A stretch of 64,000 nucleotides of DNA from Bacteroidota bacterium (GCA_016866255.1 VGMY01000009.1:1-64000); one strand, 5' to 3'. Positions 36,357-45,509 are shown, numbered from the stretch's first letter. A program made the numbers and translations. The notes: generated by a model from the sequence alone, not told the origin.

Positions 36357-37433
36357 CTACCGCAGAGCGTGGCGGTATAGCACGATGGATGTGACGCCAA
36401 AAAGTAGGTTGGGAATCCATACGGCAATAACTGCAGGTATGCCCAAGTTTAAGGCCGAAACGGCCATGATTTTCATGGAAAAGATATAGACGAAAACAAA
36501 AGCGAGTCCAATGGCAATGCTCATTCCAATTCCTCCTCGTCGTTTTTGCGAGGACACCGAAAACCCAATGAGTGTGAGAATGTATGTCGCAAAGGGATAG
36601 GATGTACGCTGATGAAGTTCTATTTCATAAAAAGGCACACGAGACGAACCTTTGTTTTTTTCTTTGGATATCATTTGCGATAGCTCGAGAGAGGTCATGG
36701 TTTCAGCAACGTTCTCCCTTTGGGCCATTTCCTGTATCGAAAAATTAAATACCGTATCCATTGATCGAACCTGTCGTAAAGTACCTTTTGGAAACTGTAA
36801 TTGTTTGAGGTAAACATGGTTCAATTTCCAGCGATACGTGTTCGGTATATTTTCAGCGGTGTTGGCTTTTAAGAAAAATACGGGCTTACCTAAACTATCC
36901 CAACGTTGAACAATCAGGTTCGATACCTTGCCTTCGTCGTTGGTATAATTGGAAAAATAAACGGTGGTGTTATTGGGGTAATCCGCGTGATAATCTTGAA
37001 CAGTCATCACATCTCGGTAATATTTTTCCTCAAACCCAAGACGAAGCTTGTTGGCGTTGGGTACGATAAAATGATTCAGAAGAAGCGATAGCACCATAAG
37101 AACCGTTGCTGAGAGCATGTACGGACGCAAGAAACGGAGCATTGGTTTACCAGAATAAAACATAGGAATTAACTCGGTGTCTTGGGCAAGTTTAGCCGTA
37201 AACCAAATCACCGAGATAAACACAATCATCGAGGAAAACATGTTGCCGTGAAATAGGAAAAAACTGAAATAGTATTCAAAAATAATGGCGTGAACAGGGG
37301 CTTTATTGGAGATGAATTCGCTCAGTTTTTCAGAAACATCAAATACCATCGCAAAAAGCATAATGATGGTCAGCATGAAAAAAAACGTGCTTAAAAATTT
37401 GCGAACAATATATTTATCGAGGATACTAAGCAT
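36357..37433 (-). CDS. LptF/LptG-type LPS export permease
   Basis: A 358-residue inner-membrane protein of the YjgP/YjgQ family that, with LptB, extracts LPS from the inner membrane. Three N-terminal helices (LDKYIVRKFLSTFFFMLTII, then FFLFHGNMFSSMIVFISVIWF, and a third near residue 105), a periplasmic beta-jellyroll (about 130-255) and three C-terminal helices. The short motif LDKYIVRKFL and the GKPMLRFLRPY loop are typical. LptF and LptG cannot be told apart here. Its ATG follows the tgt stop directly. Confidence 0.85.
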   Translation of the reverse strand: MLSILDKYIVRKFLSTFFFMLTIIMLFAMVFDVSEKLSEFISNKAPVHAIIFEYYFSFFLFHGNMFSSMIVFISVIWFTAKLAQDTELIPMFYSGKPMLRFLRPYMLSATVLMVLSLLLNHFIVPNANKLRLGFEEKYYRDVMTVQDYHADYPNNTTVYFSNYTNDEGKVSNLIVQRWDSLGKPVFFLKANTAENIPNTYRWKLNHVYLKQLQFPKGTLRQVRSMDTVFNFSIQEMAQRENVAETMTSLELSQMISKEKNKGSSRVPFYEIELHQRTSYPFATYILTLIGFSVSSQKRRGGIGMSIAIGLAFVFVYIFSMKIMAVSALNLGIPAVIAVWIPNLLFGVTSIVLYRHALR

Positions 37434-38564
37434 TCAGAGTCGTCGTTTCAATCGTGGGATTAGTTGTTTTTTCCAACTAAGAAAAGTGCCGTTTTCTATA
37501 TGCTCACGGGCTTCTTTCATCAGATCTAGGTAAAATGTGAGGTTGTGCAGCGTGGCCAGTTGAAGCCCCAAATTTTCCTGAGTGCGGAACAAATGCCGTA
37601 AGTAAGCTTTTGTGTAAAATTGGTCACTAACTAAACGTGACTGGGGGTCAATTGCTGTAAAATCGAATTCCCATCGCTTATTTTTGATATTAATGTTCCC
37701 CTCTCGGGTATACAAGAGACCGTGTCGTGCGTTACGGCTTGGCAATACACAATCAAACATGTCGATTCCTAAGCCTATGCACTCCAGTAAATTCCAAGGG
37801 GTACCAACACCCATGAGGTATCTGGCTTTGCTTTTAGGAAGTATATCGGTAACGACATTGGTCATATCGTACAATACTTCTTCAGGTTCTCCCACGGAAA
37901 GGCCACCTATTGCAATTCCAAGCTCCCCGTGTTCCGACATAAATTCGGCAGATGATCTGCGCAAATCGGGATAAACGGAACCTTGTACGATGGGAAACAT
38001 AGTCTGTTCATGCCCATATTTGGGCTTTGTTCTCTTCATTTGTTGATTGCACCGAATCAACCAGTCATGGGTTAATTTTAAAGATTTCTTGGCATAATTA
38101 TAGTCGCAAGGGTAAGGTGTACATTCGTCAAAAGCCATGATAATGTCTGCACCAATGGAGCGTTGAACGTCAATGGACGACTCGGGAGTGAACCAATGGT
38201 AACTGCCGTCGAGATGACTTTGAAAACGTACCCCTTCCTCGGTAATCTTTCTCGAATTTGCTAAGGAATATACCTGATAGCCGCCACTATCCGTCAGAAG
38301 AGGCCCGTCCCAATGCATAAAAGCATGCAATCCTCCTGCAGCTTCCATAACCTCCATGCCAGGACGCATGTACAAGTGATAGGTATTTCCAAGTACAATT
38401 TGGGCTTGGATTTCTTCTTTTAATTCCTTTTGGTGTATACCCTTCACCGTAGCGGCTGTTCCTACCGGCATAAAAATGGGCGTATCAACATTTCCATGAT
38501 CAGTATGCAGTTTGCCTGTTCTTGCCTTCGTTTGGGAATCGTTCATCAAGGGACTAAAGTGCAT
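37434..38564 (-). CDS. tgt: tRNA-guanine (queuine) transglycosylase
   Basis: A 376-residue enzyme that exchanges guanine-34 for the queuosine base precursor. Seen: VDTPIFMPVGTAATVKGI, LTDSGGYQVYSLAN with the catalytic Asp region, and CVLPSRNARHGLL with the nucleophile region. The zinc-site stretch is unusual: where the family has CxCxxC before Y(S/T)xAYLxHL, this protein reads SRLVSDQFYTKAYLRHLF, so three zinc cysteines are absent. I start it at 38564 (MHFSPLMND); the TTG at 38591 lies inside the -7 box. It heads an operon with the lptF/G permease. Confidence 0.92.
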   Translation of the reverse strand: MHFSPLMNDSQTKARTGKLHTDHGNVDTPIFMPVGTAATVKGIHQKELKEEIQAQIVLGNTYHLYMRPGMEVMEAAGGLHAFMHWDGPLLTDSGGYQVYSLANSRKITEEGVRFQSHLDGSYHWFTPESSIDVQRSIGADIIMAFDECTPYPCDYNYAKKSLKLTHDWLIRCNQQMKRTKPKYGHEQTMFPIVQGSVYPDLRRSSAEFMSEHGELGIAIGGLSVGEPEEVLYDMTNVVTDILPKSKARYLMGVGTPWNLLECIGLGIDMFDCVLPSRNARHGLLYTREGNINIKNKRWEFDFTAIDPQSRLVSDQFYTKAYLRHLFRTQENLGLQLATLHNLTFYLDLMKEAREHIENGTFLSWKKQLIPRLKRRL

Positions 38565-38588
38565 AAGGCTGTTGATAAAAATCAAGTT

Positions 38589-38596
38589 CAAAGATA
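38589..38596 (-). promoter_or_regulatory. tgt -7 box
   Basis: TATCTTTG on the minus strand, 25 nt before the ATG at 38564. It excludes the upstream in-frame TTG at 38591. Confidence 0.6.
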
Positions 38597-38617
38597 CAGC
38601 TATTTGTTTTCCTGTCC

Positions 38618-38625
38618 CATCTTTG
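38618..38625 (+). promoter_or_regulatory. Possible -7 box for GT2 gene
   Basis: CATCTTTG, one mismatch to TAnnTTTG, 14 nt before the ATG at 38640, divergent from the tgt promoter. The same variant is found before the subtilase gene. Confidence 0.35.
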
Positions 38626-38639
38626 CATTTTTACTACCT

Positions 38640-39767
38640 ATGCAAGATTCTCAGGTTCTCATACCTTGCATTTTAGCAATTTTTTACGCTTCCTTGTTGC
38701 TTAATGGAACTTACGTTATTTTTGTTTACGTTCGCTTTTTGCGTTTGAAAACGCCTTCGGAGCTTGCTCAAGATGCTGACTTACCCCCTTTGAGTGTTTT
38801 GATTGCGGCACGAAATGAATCGGAGAATCTTTACGAATTATTGCCCAAAGTAATGGAACAAGATTATCCTTGTTTTGAAGTTGTGGTGGTCAACAATCAA
38901 TCGACGGACGAGAGCATTTGGTTGTTGAAGGCTTACGAACACCAATTTCCAAATCTTAGAATAGTCCAACTTGAAAAAAGTCGACACATACGTCCAGGAA
39001 AAAAACTGCCCTTAACCTTGGCGGTTAAAGCCGCTAAATTTGATCATTTTGTATTTACGGATGCAGATTGTATTCCTTCCTCGCGCAATTGGTTACGAAC
39101 TATGGCACAGGGTTTTGTTCAGTCGAAAGAAATTGTCATTGGATATGGACCGCATCGAAAAAAACAGGGGTTTTTAAATCGTTTAATTCGGTTTGATACC
39201 GCGTTTATCGCAATAAACTATTGTTCTTTTGCGTTATTAGGTTTACCGTATATGGGCGTTGGAAGAAATTTGGCATACTCCAGAAAGGTTTACGAAAGCG
39301 TAGGAGGCTTTAAATCGCATTATCATTTGGTATCGGGCGATGACGACCTATTAATCCAACAAGCTGCAAAACAGCGGAATTATACGGTGCAAATTGCGCC
39401 AGAGGCCTTTTGCTATTCGGATGCACACACGGAGTGGTTTCGCTGGAAACTTCAAAAAGCAAGGCACTTTTCTACCTCCGTGAGATACAATGTTATTAAA
39501 AAGTCGTTGTTAGGAATATATCCTCTGACGATGTGGTTGGTGGCTATTAGTTTTATTCTTTTGTGCCTGACAAGTAATGTGGGGTTTTATGGGATTGGAT
39601 TATTGGGTGGAGTAGTTCTGTTGAAATGGGCTGTATTGGGAAGTGGATTACGGAAATTGAAAGAGCCTGGGTTGGCCGTGTTTTTTCCTTTTTGGGAACT
39701 GGTTTATGCACTTATCATTCCCATGCTTTATTTGTCAGTGATACGAAAAGCCGCGAATAAATGGTAG
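38640..39767 (+). CDS. Membrane glycosyltransferase, family 2
   Basis: A 375-residue GT-A glycosyltransferase. An N-terminal membrane helix (residues 6-30) precedes the catalytic domain: LPPLSVLIAARNESENL, VVVVNNQSTDESIWLL, the DxD-like FTDADCIPSSRNW, and the acceptor-site SGDDDLLIQQAA. Two or three helices follow at the C-terminus (about 305-375). The start at 38640 (MQDSQVLIP) is chosen because the frame open to 38430 runs over tgt. The acceptor and sugar are unknown. Its stop overlaps the ECF sigma factor's ATG by 7 nt. Confidence 0.85.
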   Translation: MQDSQVLIPCILAIFYASLLLNGTYVIFVYVRFLRLKTPSELAQDADLPPLSVLIAARNESENLYELLPKVMEQDYPCFEVVVVNNQSTDESIWLLKAYEHQFPNLRIVQLEKSRHIRPGKKLPLTLAVKAAKFDHFVFTDADCIPSSRNWLRTMAQGFVQSKEIVIGYGPHRKKQGFLNRLIRFDTAFIAINYCSFALLGLPYMGVGRNLAYSRKVYESVGGFKSHYHLVSGDDDLLIQQAAKQRNYTVQIAPEAFCYSDAHTEWFRWKLQKARHFSTSVRYNVIKKSLLGIYPLTMWLVAISFILLCLTSNVGFYGIGLLGGVVLLKWAVLGSGLRKLKEPGLAVFFPFWELVYALIIPMLYLSVIRKAANKW

Positions 39768-40366
39768 AAATAGAACACCTTTCCGATAAAGCCAAACACG
39801 ATTTAATCCTTATCGATAAAGCTAAGGAAGGAAATCAGGCGGCCTATGCTGAATTGATGGAACGCTATCGTGAATCCATTTATTTTATGATGCTCAAAAT
39901 GGTCAAGAATGCCGACGATGCGGATGATTTAACCATTGAGGCCTTTGGCAAAGCATTTAATCGGATAGATCAGTATTCCCCGAGCTTTGCCTTCAGTACT
40001 TGGCTTTTTAAAATTGCTTCCAATAACGGGATTGATTTTATCCGCAAAAAACGCCTGTCGGTGCTTTCCATGGATCAGGGTATTCCAAACTCGGAAGGAG
40101 ATGCGGTTCGCATTGATGCAAAAGCAGCAGTGAACAACCCTGAGGAGTCGATGATGCAGGACCAAAAGATCACCCACATGCGCTTACTTGTCAGTAAGTT
40201 GAAGCCTAGGTACCGCCAATTGGTCGAAAAACGTTATTTCGAAGAACTGTCTTATGAAGAAATCGCCGAAGAGTTGAACCTTCCCCTGGGTACCGTTAAA
40301 GCTCAGCTGTTTCGTGCCCGCGATTTCTTGGCGGGAATGATGGATAAAACCAAGGACACGATATAG
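39761..40366 (+). CDS. ECF-type RNA polymerase sigma factor
   Basis: A 201-residue sigma-70 family protein with only regions 2 and 4. Region 2 is at about 20-95 (AYAELMERYRESIYFMMLKM, then DDLTIEAFGKAFNRIDQY, FSTWLFKIASNNGIDFIRKKR). Region 4 is at about 140-195 (LKPRYRQLVEKRYFEELSYEEIAEELNLPLGTVKAQLFRARDFL visible as LSYEEIAEELNLPLGTVKAQ). No anti-sigma gene is adjacent. Translationally coupled to the upstream glycosyltransferase; the target genes are unknown. Confidence 0.9.
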   Translation: MVEIEHLSDKAKHDLILIDKAKEGNQAAYAELMERYRESIYFMMLKMVKNADDADDLTIEAFGKAFNRIDQYSPSFAFSTWLFKIASNNGIDFIRKKRLSVLSMDQGIPNSEGDAVRIDAKAAVNNPEESMMQDQKITHMRLLVSKLKPRYRQLVEKRYFEELSYEEIAEELNLPLGTVKAQLFRARDFLAGMMDKTKDTI

Positions 40367-40373
40367 GCACCCA

Positions 40374-40997
40374 GTGGATTTAATCCTCCATTACTTCTCG
40401 GATTTAACGGCCCAACAAAAGACTCAATTTGCGCAACTGAAGGCTTTATATGTTCATTGGAACGACCAAATCAATGTGATTTCCCGAAAAGATTTGGACA
40501 ATTTTTACGAACGTCATGTCCTCCATTCCCTCGGAATAGCGAAAGTATATGCTTTTCAGCCAGAAGAACGAGTCTTAGATGTTGGAACTGGAGGAGGTTT
40601 TCCGGGCATCCCTTTGGCCATTCTTTTTCCCGAAACCCGCTTCGTTTTGGTGGATTCGATCGGAAAAAAAATAAAAGTGGTGAACGAGGTAGCTCATGCC
40701 TTGGGACTAAAAAATGTAGAGGCCCATCAAATACGTGCAGAACAGGTGAAGGATCGTTTTGATTTTGTGGTATCTCGCGCGGTCACCGCCATGCCCGTAT
40801 TCATCGGTTGGGTGAAGCATAAAATTGCAAAAGGGAAAGGAAATAGCAGTTTTTCGAAAGGAATACTGTACTTAAAGGGAGGGGATTTATCGGATGAATT
40901 GAAAGGGGTGAAGGGTATGATACAAGAATTTCCGCTGGTAAATTTCTTTGAACAAGAATTTTTTGAAACGAAAAAGGTGGTTCATTGGTTTCCTTGA
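40374..40997 (+). CDS. rsmG: 16S rRNA (guanine-527-N7) methyltransferase RsmG
   Basis: A 207-residue SAM-dependent methyltransferase (GidB). It has a Rossmann-like fold with VLDVGTGGGFPGIPLAILFP (SAM site), VLVDSIGKKIKVVNE, and the family motif DFVVSRAVTAMP. The start codon is GTG (40374), 7 nt after the sigma-factor stop. The 3' end overlaps the convergent folC gene by 16 nt, with no terminator between them. Confidence 0.92.
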   Translation: MDLILHYFSDLTAQQKTQFAQLKALYVHWNDQINVISRKDLDNFYERHVLHSLGIAKVYAFQPEERVLDVGTGGGFPGIPLAILFPETRFVLVDSIGKKIKVVNEVAHALGLKNVEAHQIRAEQVKDRFDFVVSRAVTAMPVFIGWVKHKIAKGKGNSSFSKGILYLKGGDLSDELKGVKGMIQEFPLVNFFEQEFFETKKVVHWFP

Positions 40998-42214
40998 AGG
41001 AGCATATGGCGGATTTCATGGCAATCGCTCAGTAAAAAGAAACTTCCCGTCACGAGAATGGTCGAATCCTCTTGTCGCAATTTGAGCGCCTTTTCGATGC
41101 CTTGGTTAACATCGGCTGCGTAATGCACCTCCGTTAAGGACAATTTTTCAATGGTTTCTTGTAAGTGCTGTCCCCGATAACTTCGGTCGTTCGAAAATTC
41201 ACAAAATACCCATTGCTTCACAGGCGACTTAGATAAATGTTCTAAGGCTTTATCGTTGGATGCGCCAAAAACCACCATAATGTTGTCCTTTCCCATCGAG
41301 CTTAGCGTTTTTAGCGTAGCTTCCAAGCCCGCAGCATTGTGAGAGGCATCGTAATAGAGCTTCGGAAATTTAGTGGAAGGGGTTAAACGTCCGAGGAATC
41401 CTGTAGCCACGAACAGATGGTTCCATGTATCAACAGGATCAAGCTTTTCGGTGGAAATGGCTAAGGCGCTCAAAACTTCAAGCGCTAAGGCTGCATTATT
41501 ACGTTGGTAAAGGGGAAGTTCTTCACAGGTGGCCTTTACATCGCCATGCTGGAATCGTATCGGTGCTTTAAGTCCTGCTGCTTTGCTTTGGAATATTTCT
41601 TGCAGTGCAGGGCGCTCTTCTCCGCAAATAACGGGAGTCCTTTCTTTAATAATACCGGCTTTTTCCACGGCTATTTCCGCAAGGCTATTTCCTAAAAAGG
41701 CTTGATGATCCATGCCAATATTCGTGATTACGGAAACTAGGGGAGTAACGACATTGGTAGCATCTAATCTTCCGCCCATGCCGGTTTCAAGCACCACGTA
41801 GTCGCATTCTTCCTGTTCAAAATAAACTAAGGCCATGGCAAGGGTGATTTCGAAGAAGGAAGGTGTTGAAGGCAGTTGAGCTACCTTATTGCAAAAAGCG
41901 ACGACCTGCTCCTCGCTTATTTTTTGACCATTAATTCGAATTCGTTCCCGGAAGTCTACAAGGTGTGGCGAGGTAAATAGCCCAACGCGAAATCCGTTTT
42001 GCTGTAAGAAACTTGCGATAAACGCACAGGTTGATCCTTTGCCATTTGTTCCTGCTACGTGAATGAACCGAAGGTTTTTTTCGGGGTTCCCTAGGCGCTC
42101 AAGTAAGCTAAGCGTATTTTTTAGCCCGGGTTTGTAGGCTGAGGCCCCAACGTTTTGATAGGAAGGAAACTGCTCGAATAACCAAGCAATCGCCGTGGTA
42201 TAATTATTGAGCAT
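40982..42214 (-). CDS. folC: Bifunctional folylpolyglutamate/dihydrofolate synthase
   Basis: A 410-residue Mur-ligase-family enzyme that adds glutamate to dihydropteroate and folates. The P-loop VAGTNGKGSTCAFIA near residue 53, VVLETGMGGRLDATNVV with the Mg-binding Glu, and VITNIGMDHQAFLG are intact, and the C-terminal domain contains YYDASHNAAGLEATL. Its ATG lies 11 nt inside the end of the tonB-like gene, so the two are coupled. Confidence 0.94.
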   Translation of the reverse strand: MLNNYTTAIAWLFEQFPSYQNVGASAYKPGLKNTLSLLERLGNPEKNLRFIHVAGTNGKGSTCAFIASFLQQNGFRVGLFTSPHLVDFRERIRINGQKISEEQVVAFCNKVAQLPSTPSFFEITLAMALVYFEQEECDYVVLETGMGGRLDATNVVTPLVSVITNIGMDHQAFLGNSLAEIAVEKAGIIKERTPVICGEERPALQEIFQSKAAGLKAPIRFQHGDVKATCEELPLYQRNNAALALEVLSALAISTEKLDPVDTWNHLFVATGFLGRLTPSTKFPKLYYDASHNAAGLEATLKTLSSMGKDNIMVVFGASNDKALEHLSKSPVKQWVFCEFSNDRSYRGQHLQETIEKLSLTEVHYAADVNQGIEKALKLRQEDSTILVTGSFFLLSDCHEIRHMLLQGNQ

Positions 42215-42971
42215 TTACTTTAATGGTGAGCCAGCAGTAGGCTACTTTACCATTTGGATCTTTGTTATACTTAACCTGACGAATAACTTGACGGATTACA
42301 TCGCTGATGATGGTTTGGTCGGTCGTGGTACTTTTGCTCTTGATAAAAACAGCATTCGTTACGTTGCCATCCCCGGAAACCGTCAGTTTCAAATGAATTT
42401 TTAAATCAACATCGGTATTGTATTTTGGAAGTACGGGGTCGTTGTTACGAATGCGCTCTTTTCCATTTCCCAAACCATCTCCTTCTGCATTTCCGTCGTC
42501 ACCAGTTCCTCTTCCATTCCCATCAAAAGGGCCGTTTCCACCACCCCTTCCTCCTCCGTTTCCGCCATCACCAAACGGATTGTTGGCTTTATAAGGCGCA
42601 CTGGAAGGGTTGTCGGGGTTGCTTCCAACGCTGTGGTTGGACTTTCCGTTTTCTATGGGCTCTTGACCTTTTGCCGTTAATAGCCGTTCGCTTTGTTGCA
42701 TGGGTTCAGAACGCTCATCGTTCGCAGGTGTTCCTCCTCCTTTGGCAGATCCTCCATCCGCAATGAGGAGGTCTTCCACTGAAATGGCATCAAGGATTTC
42801 GTCTTCTACCATTAAATGCGCCACGGGTGGGGGGTCAGGTGTGGTATATTTAATGAGAAAAAGCAACAAACACAAGGAGGCAATTAGTCCTGCGGAGATT
42901 GCAGCACTTTTTCGTTTTTCCTGTGGAAGGCTATCGCCATAGCCTAAGATTACTGAATTGCTGGATGTCAT
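42204..42971 (-). CDS. TonB-like energy transducer
   Basis: A 255-residue protein with one N-terminal transmembrane helix (about 25-45), a periplasmic glycine/asparagine-rich low-complexity linker (about 70-170, such as GDGGNGGGRGGGNGPFDGNG) and a small C-terminal domain (VDLKIHLKLTVSGDGNVTNA, then IRQVKYNKDPNGKVAYCWLTIKVNAQ) of the TonB/energy-transducer type. No exbB or exbD lies beside it, although the tonB-folC pair usually follows exbBD in this phylum. The start at 42971 (MTSSNSVILGYGD) is preferred over a TTG at 42977. Confidence 0.75.
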   Translation of the reverse strand: MTSSNSVILGYGDSLPQEKRKSAAISAGLIASLCLLLFLIKYTTPDPPPVAHLMVEDEILDAISVEDLLIADGGSAKGGGTPANDERSEPMQQSERLLTAKGQEPIENGKSNHSVGSNPDNPSSAPYKANNPFGDGGNGGGRGGGNGPFDGNGRGTGDDGNAEGDGLGNGKERIRNNDPVLPKYNTDVDLKIHLKLTVSGDGNVTNAVFIKSKSTTTDQTIISDVIRQVIRQVKYNKDPNGKVAYCWLTIKVNAQ

Positions 42972-43002
42972 GGGCAATTATATCGGTAAAATCCCGAAAA
43001 GG

Positions 43003-44328
43003 TTACATTGACAGCATCATAAATGCATAACCTACGATATAACCCAAAAAGGCTAAGGGGGTAATGCGTTTTAAATACCAGGTGAACGAAATTTTCTCCA
43101 TGCCCATTGCCACAACACCAGCTGCTGAGCCAATGATTAAAATGGAGCCCCCCGTACCGGCTGTAAAGGCGAGTAAGTGCCAAGTGTTGTGGTCCATAGG
43201 CAAACGGAACATACCCATGGCTCCCGCAACCAATGGAACGTTATCGATAACAGCCGAAGCCACCCCTAGAATACCCATGAAAATGGATGTGGAGATTCCT
43301 GCCTCTTGAACGGATTTACCCAACTGCAAAATCATGCCCATCGATTCAAAGGCGGCTACGGTGAGTAAAATACCTAGAAAGAAAAGGATGGTGGGAAGTT
43401 CTACTTTTTGTAAGGAGGTCATCGTAGGACTTACAGGCTCCTGTTCTTCGTTGAATTCCGTGAGTTTGATGGAGCGGTTTGACTTCCATTCCGCGTACAC
43501 CGCGAATAAACCAAGTGCTAACAGCATGCCCATGTAGGGAGGGAGGTGTAAGGTAGCTTTTAATACGGGCACCAATAAAAAGAACCCAATCCCCAACAAC
43601 AATTCCCTTCTCCCTTTGAAACTTGCCTTCTCTTCAGGCACCGATAAGGGGCTTTGGAAAACGGGCAACCATCGGGCAATGATGAGTGGAACGACCATGC
43701 ACAGTAGGGAGGGCAAAAAGGTTTTGAACATTAATGGGGCAATGCTGATCTTATTACCAATCCATAACATTGTGGTGGTAACATCTCCGATAGGAGACCA
43801 GGCCCCGCCGGCGTTAGCGGCAATGACAACGAACCCTGCGTACCACAACCGGTCCTCGCGGTTCTGTACCAGTTTTCGATATACCGCAATCATCACTAGG
43901 GTGGTGGTGAGGTTGTCAATGATAGCCGATAGAAAAAAAGCCAGGAGAGATAATGTCCATAAAAGAGTGTATTTTTTGCGGGTCTTGATCAGCGGTAATA
44001 CCGCCTTGAACCCCTCAAAATGATCGATGAGTTCTACCAAGGTCATAGCTCCGATAAGGAACATGAGGATTTCAGCGGTTTTTCCGAGGTGGTGCAGAAG
44101 GGTCTCTTGAATCAAAGACACCCGAGTTTCAGCATTGCCTGTGAAAGGCGAGAGCACCTCGTTGTACGGTGATAACCATTGTTCAATGGCGAACGGCATC
44201 ATCATAAGTAAGCCCCATGCAAGAACCATCATGAGCAAGGCCGGAATCATTTTATCGATGCGATGAGCGTTTTCGGTCGAGATGACCACATACCCCAATA
44301 GAAACAATGCAACTAAAGCGATTTCCAT
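43003..44328 (-). CDS. nhaD: Na+/H+ antiporter NhaD
   Basis: A 441-residue ion transporter of the NhaD family with about 11-12 membrane helices. Characteristic segments are VELIDHFEGF, FFLSAIIDNLTTTLVMIAVYRKLV, NAGGAWSPIGDVTTTMLW, and a repeat of the DN motif in ASAVIDNVPLVAGAMGMF, with FTAGTGGSILIIGSAAGVVAMG near the end. It expels Na+ in exchange for protons, expected in a marine or brackish organism. It stands 32 nt upstream of the tonB-like gene and has its own promoter. Confidence 0.92.
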   Translation of the reverse strand: MEIALVALFLLGYVVISTENAHRIDKMIPALLMMVLAWGLLMMMPFAIEQWLSPYNEVLSPFTGNAETRVSLIQETLLHHLGKTAEILMFLIGAMTLVELIDHFEGFKAVLPLIKTRKKYTLLWTLSLLAFFLSAIIDNLTTTLVMIAVYRKLVQNREDRLWYAGFVVIAANAGGAWSPIGDVTTTMLWIGNKISIAPLMFKTFLPSLLCMVVPLIIARWLPVFQSPLSVPEEKASFKGRRELLLGIGFFLLVPVLKATLHLPPYMGMLLALGLFAVYAEWKSNRSIKLTEFNEEQEPVSPTMTSLQKVELPTILFFLGILLTVAAFESMGMILQLGKSVQEAGISTSIFMGILGVASAVIDNVPLVAGAMGMFRLPMDHNTWHLLAFTAGTGGSILIIGSAAGVVAMGMEKISFTWYLKRITPLAFLGYIVGYAFMMLSM

Positions 44329-44342
44329 AAATTCAGTGATAA

Positions 44343-44350
44343 CAAAAATA
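44343..44350 (-). promoter_or_regulatory. nhaD -7 box
   Basis: TATTTTTG on the minus strand, 15 nt before the ATG at 44328, with a TTG (44367-44369) 16 bp upstream as a possible -33 box. Confidence 0.55.
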
Positions 44351-44386
44351 AGTGTTTCTCCATAAGCAATAGGTAATGTCTCGTAT

Positions 44387-44413
44387 TATTCACCAAAGGG
44401 CGCCCTGTGAATA
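44387..44413. repeat. Hairpin between anmK and nhaD
   Basis: TATTCAC / GTGAATA arms (44387-44393, 44407-44413) enclose the palindrome AGGGCGCCCT. It lies 6 nt after the anmK stop and may end or stabilise that transcript, but there is no T run. Confidence 0.35.
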
Positions 44414-44418
44414 GCCAA

Positions 44419-45507
44419 TTAACGAGGAAAATGAAGCCTTCCACCGCATACGTTTTCTGTTGCACCGGTAACCGAGGCTAAGCAGTTGAATGCTCGGTCG
44501 AGGAACCGCTTTCCTAAATAGGCAAATACGATGGCCTCCTTGAATTCCAAGAGTTGGGTGGATGGAATCATCACAGTTCCTGCGTACCGCTTTTTCACCT
44601 CCTCCATTAAGTACGTGTTCATGGCTCCTCCTCCCGTAACGTAAACGCTTTGGAGTTCGTGTTTTTTAAGGGTCTTGGCCAGTTGCTCAGCGAGGTGCTG
44701 TGTTACGGTGGCAATGGCCGTTTCCGCACTAATATTCTGCGGAAAACAAGGGTAAAACTGGTTTTCTAACCATTCGGTTCCGAGCGATTTTGGACCCTCC
44801 ATCCTATAATATGGGAGCTGGTTTAAAGTGTTTAGCAAACTTGAATCCACGGCATGTTTCGAGGCAATGGCTCCTCCGCCGTCGAATGCTTTTCCAAGTA
44901 CTCGGGCAAAACGGTTCAAGGGCAGGTTTCCTGGGCAAATATCGTAGGCCAGAACCTTCCCGTTTCTCTCAAAGCTGATGTTGGCAAAGCCTCCTAGGTT
45001 CAGAAAGGCCTCTGCCTCCTTTCCAAACAAGGCTTGATCCCCGAGTGGAACGAGCGGAGCACCCTGTCCGCCTGCAGCTACATCCAAGGACCGAAAATCA
45101 TTGATCACCGGCAGTACAGTCTGGTAGGCGAGGGTCGCACCGCAGCCGAGTTGAACGGTAAAGCCTTGTTCCGGTTGATGGAAAACGGTTTGACCGTGCG
45201 AGGCAATAGCATCTACTGAACTCCGGGAAATATTGAATCTTGTCAGGAAAGCGTTCACCGATTGGCCGAAGAATAGCCCCAATTGTTGGTTTAACTGAAA
45301 CACATTGCGTGCGCTTAATTCTTCAATGCGCTCAAGGGCGACTAGCAAATCTTGTGGAAGAGGTATTGTTACGGCATTTTCAAGGTGAAACGTAGGTGTT
45401 TTGGGAACATTTGGAAAAACCACACAAGCGATGTCCAGGCCATCGAGCGAGGTGCCTGACATGAGGCCAATAATTCTTTTTTCCTCGGTGGAATGTAATT
45501 TAATCAA
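44419..45507 (-). CDS. anmK: Anhydro-N-acetylmuramic acid kinase
   Basis: A 362-residue kinase of the hexokinase fold that recycles cell-wall 1,6-anhydro-MurNAc to MurNAc-6-phosphate. The ATP loop IIGLMSGTSLDGLDIA, NDFRSLDVAAGGQGAPLVPLGD and VYVTGGGAMNTYLMEE are all present. There is no ATG ahead of the MSGTSLDG motif in frame: an upstream stop allows only TTG at 45507 (or ATT), so a TTG start is assumed; beginning at the internal Met16 would cut the first strand. Confidence 0.9.
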   Translation of the reverse strand: MIKLHSTEEKRIIGLMSGTSLDGLDIACVVFPNVPKTPTFHLENAVTIPLPQDLLVALERIEELSARNVFQLNQQLGLFFGQSVNAFLTRFNISRSSVDAIASHGQTVFHQPEQGFTVQLGCGATLAYQTVLPVINDFRSLDVAAGGQGAPLVPLGDQALFGKEAEAFLNLGGFANISFERNGKVLAYDICPGNLPLNRFARVLGKAFDGGGAIASKHAVDSSLLNTLNQLPYYRMEGPKSLGTEWLENQFYPCFPQNISAETAIATVTQHLAEQLAKTLKKHELQSVYVTGGGAMNTYLMEEVKKRYAGTVMIPSTQLLEFKEAIVFAYLGKRFLDRAFNCLASVTGATENVCGGRLHFPR

Positions 45508-45509
45508 TG

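Noticed and set aside
36187..36489. Plus-strand open frame 36229-36489
   Set aside because: It lies opposite the lptF/G gene and has no promoter or similarity; it is a shadow frame.
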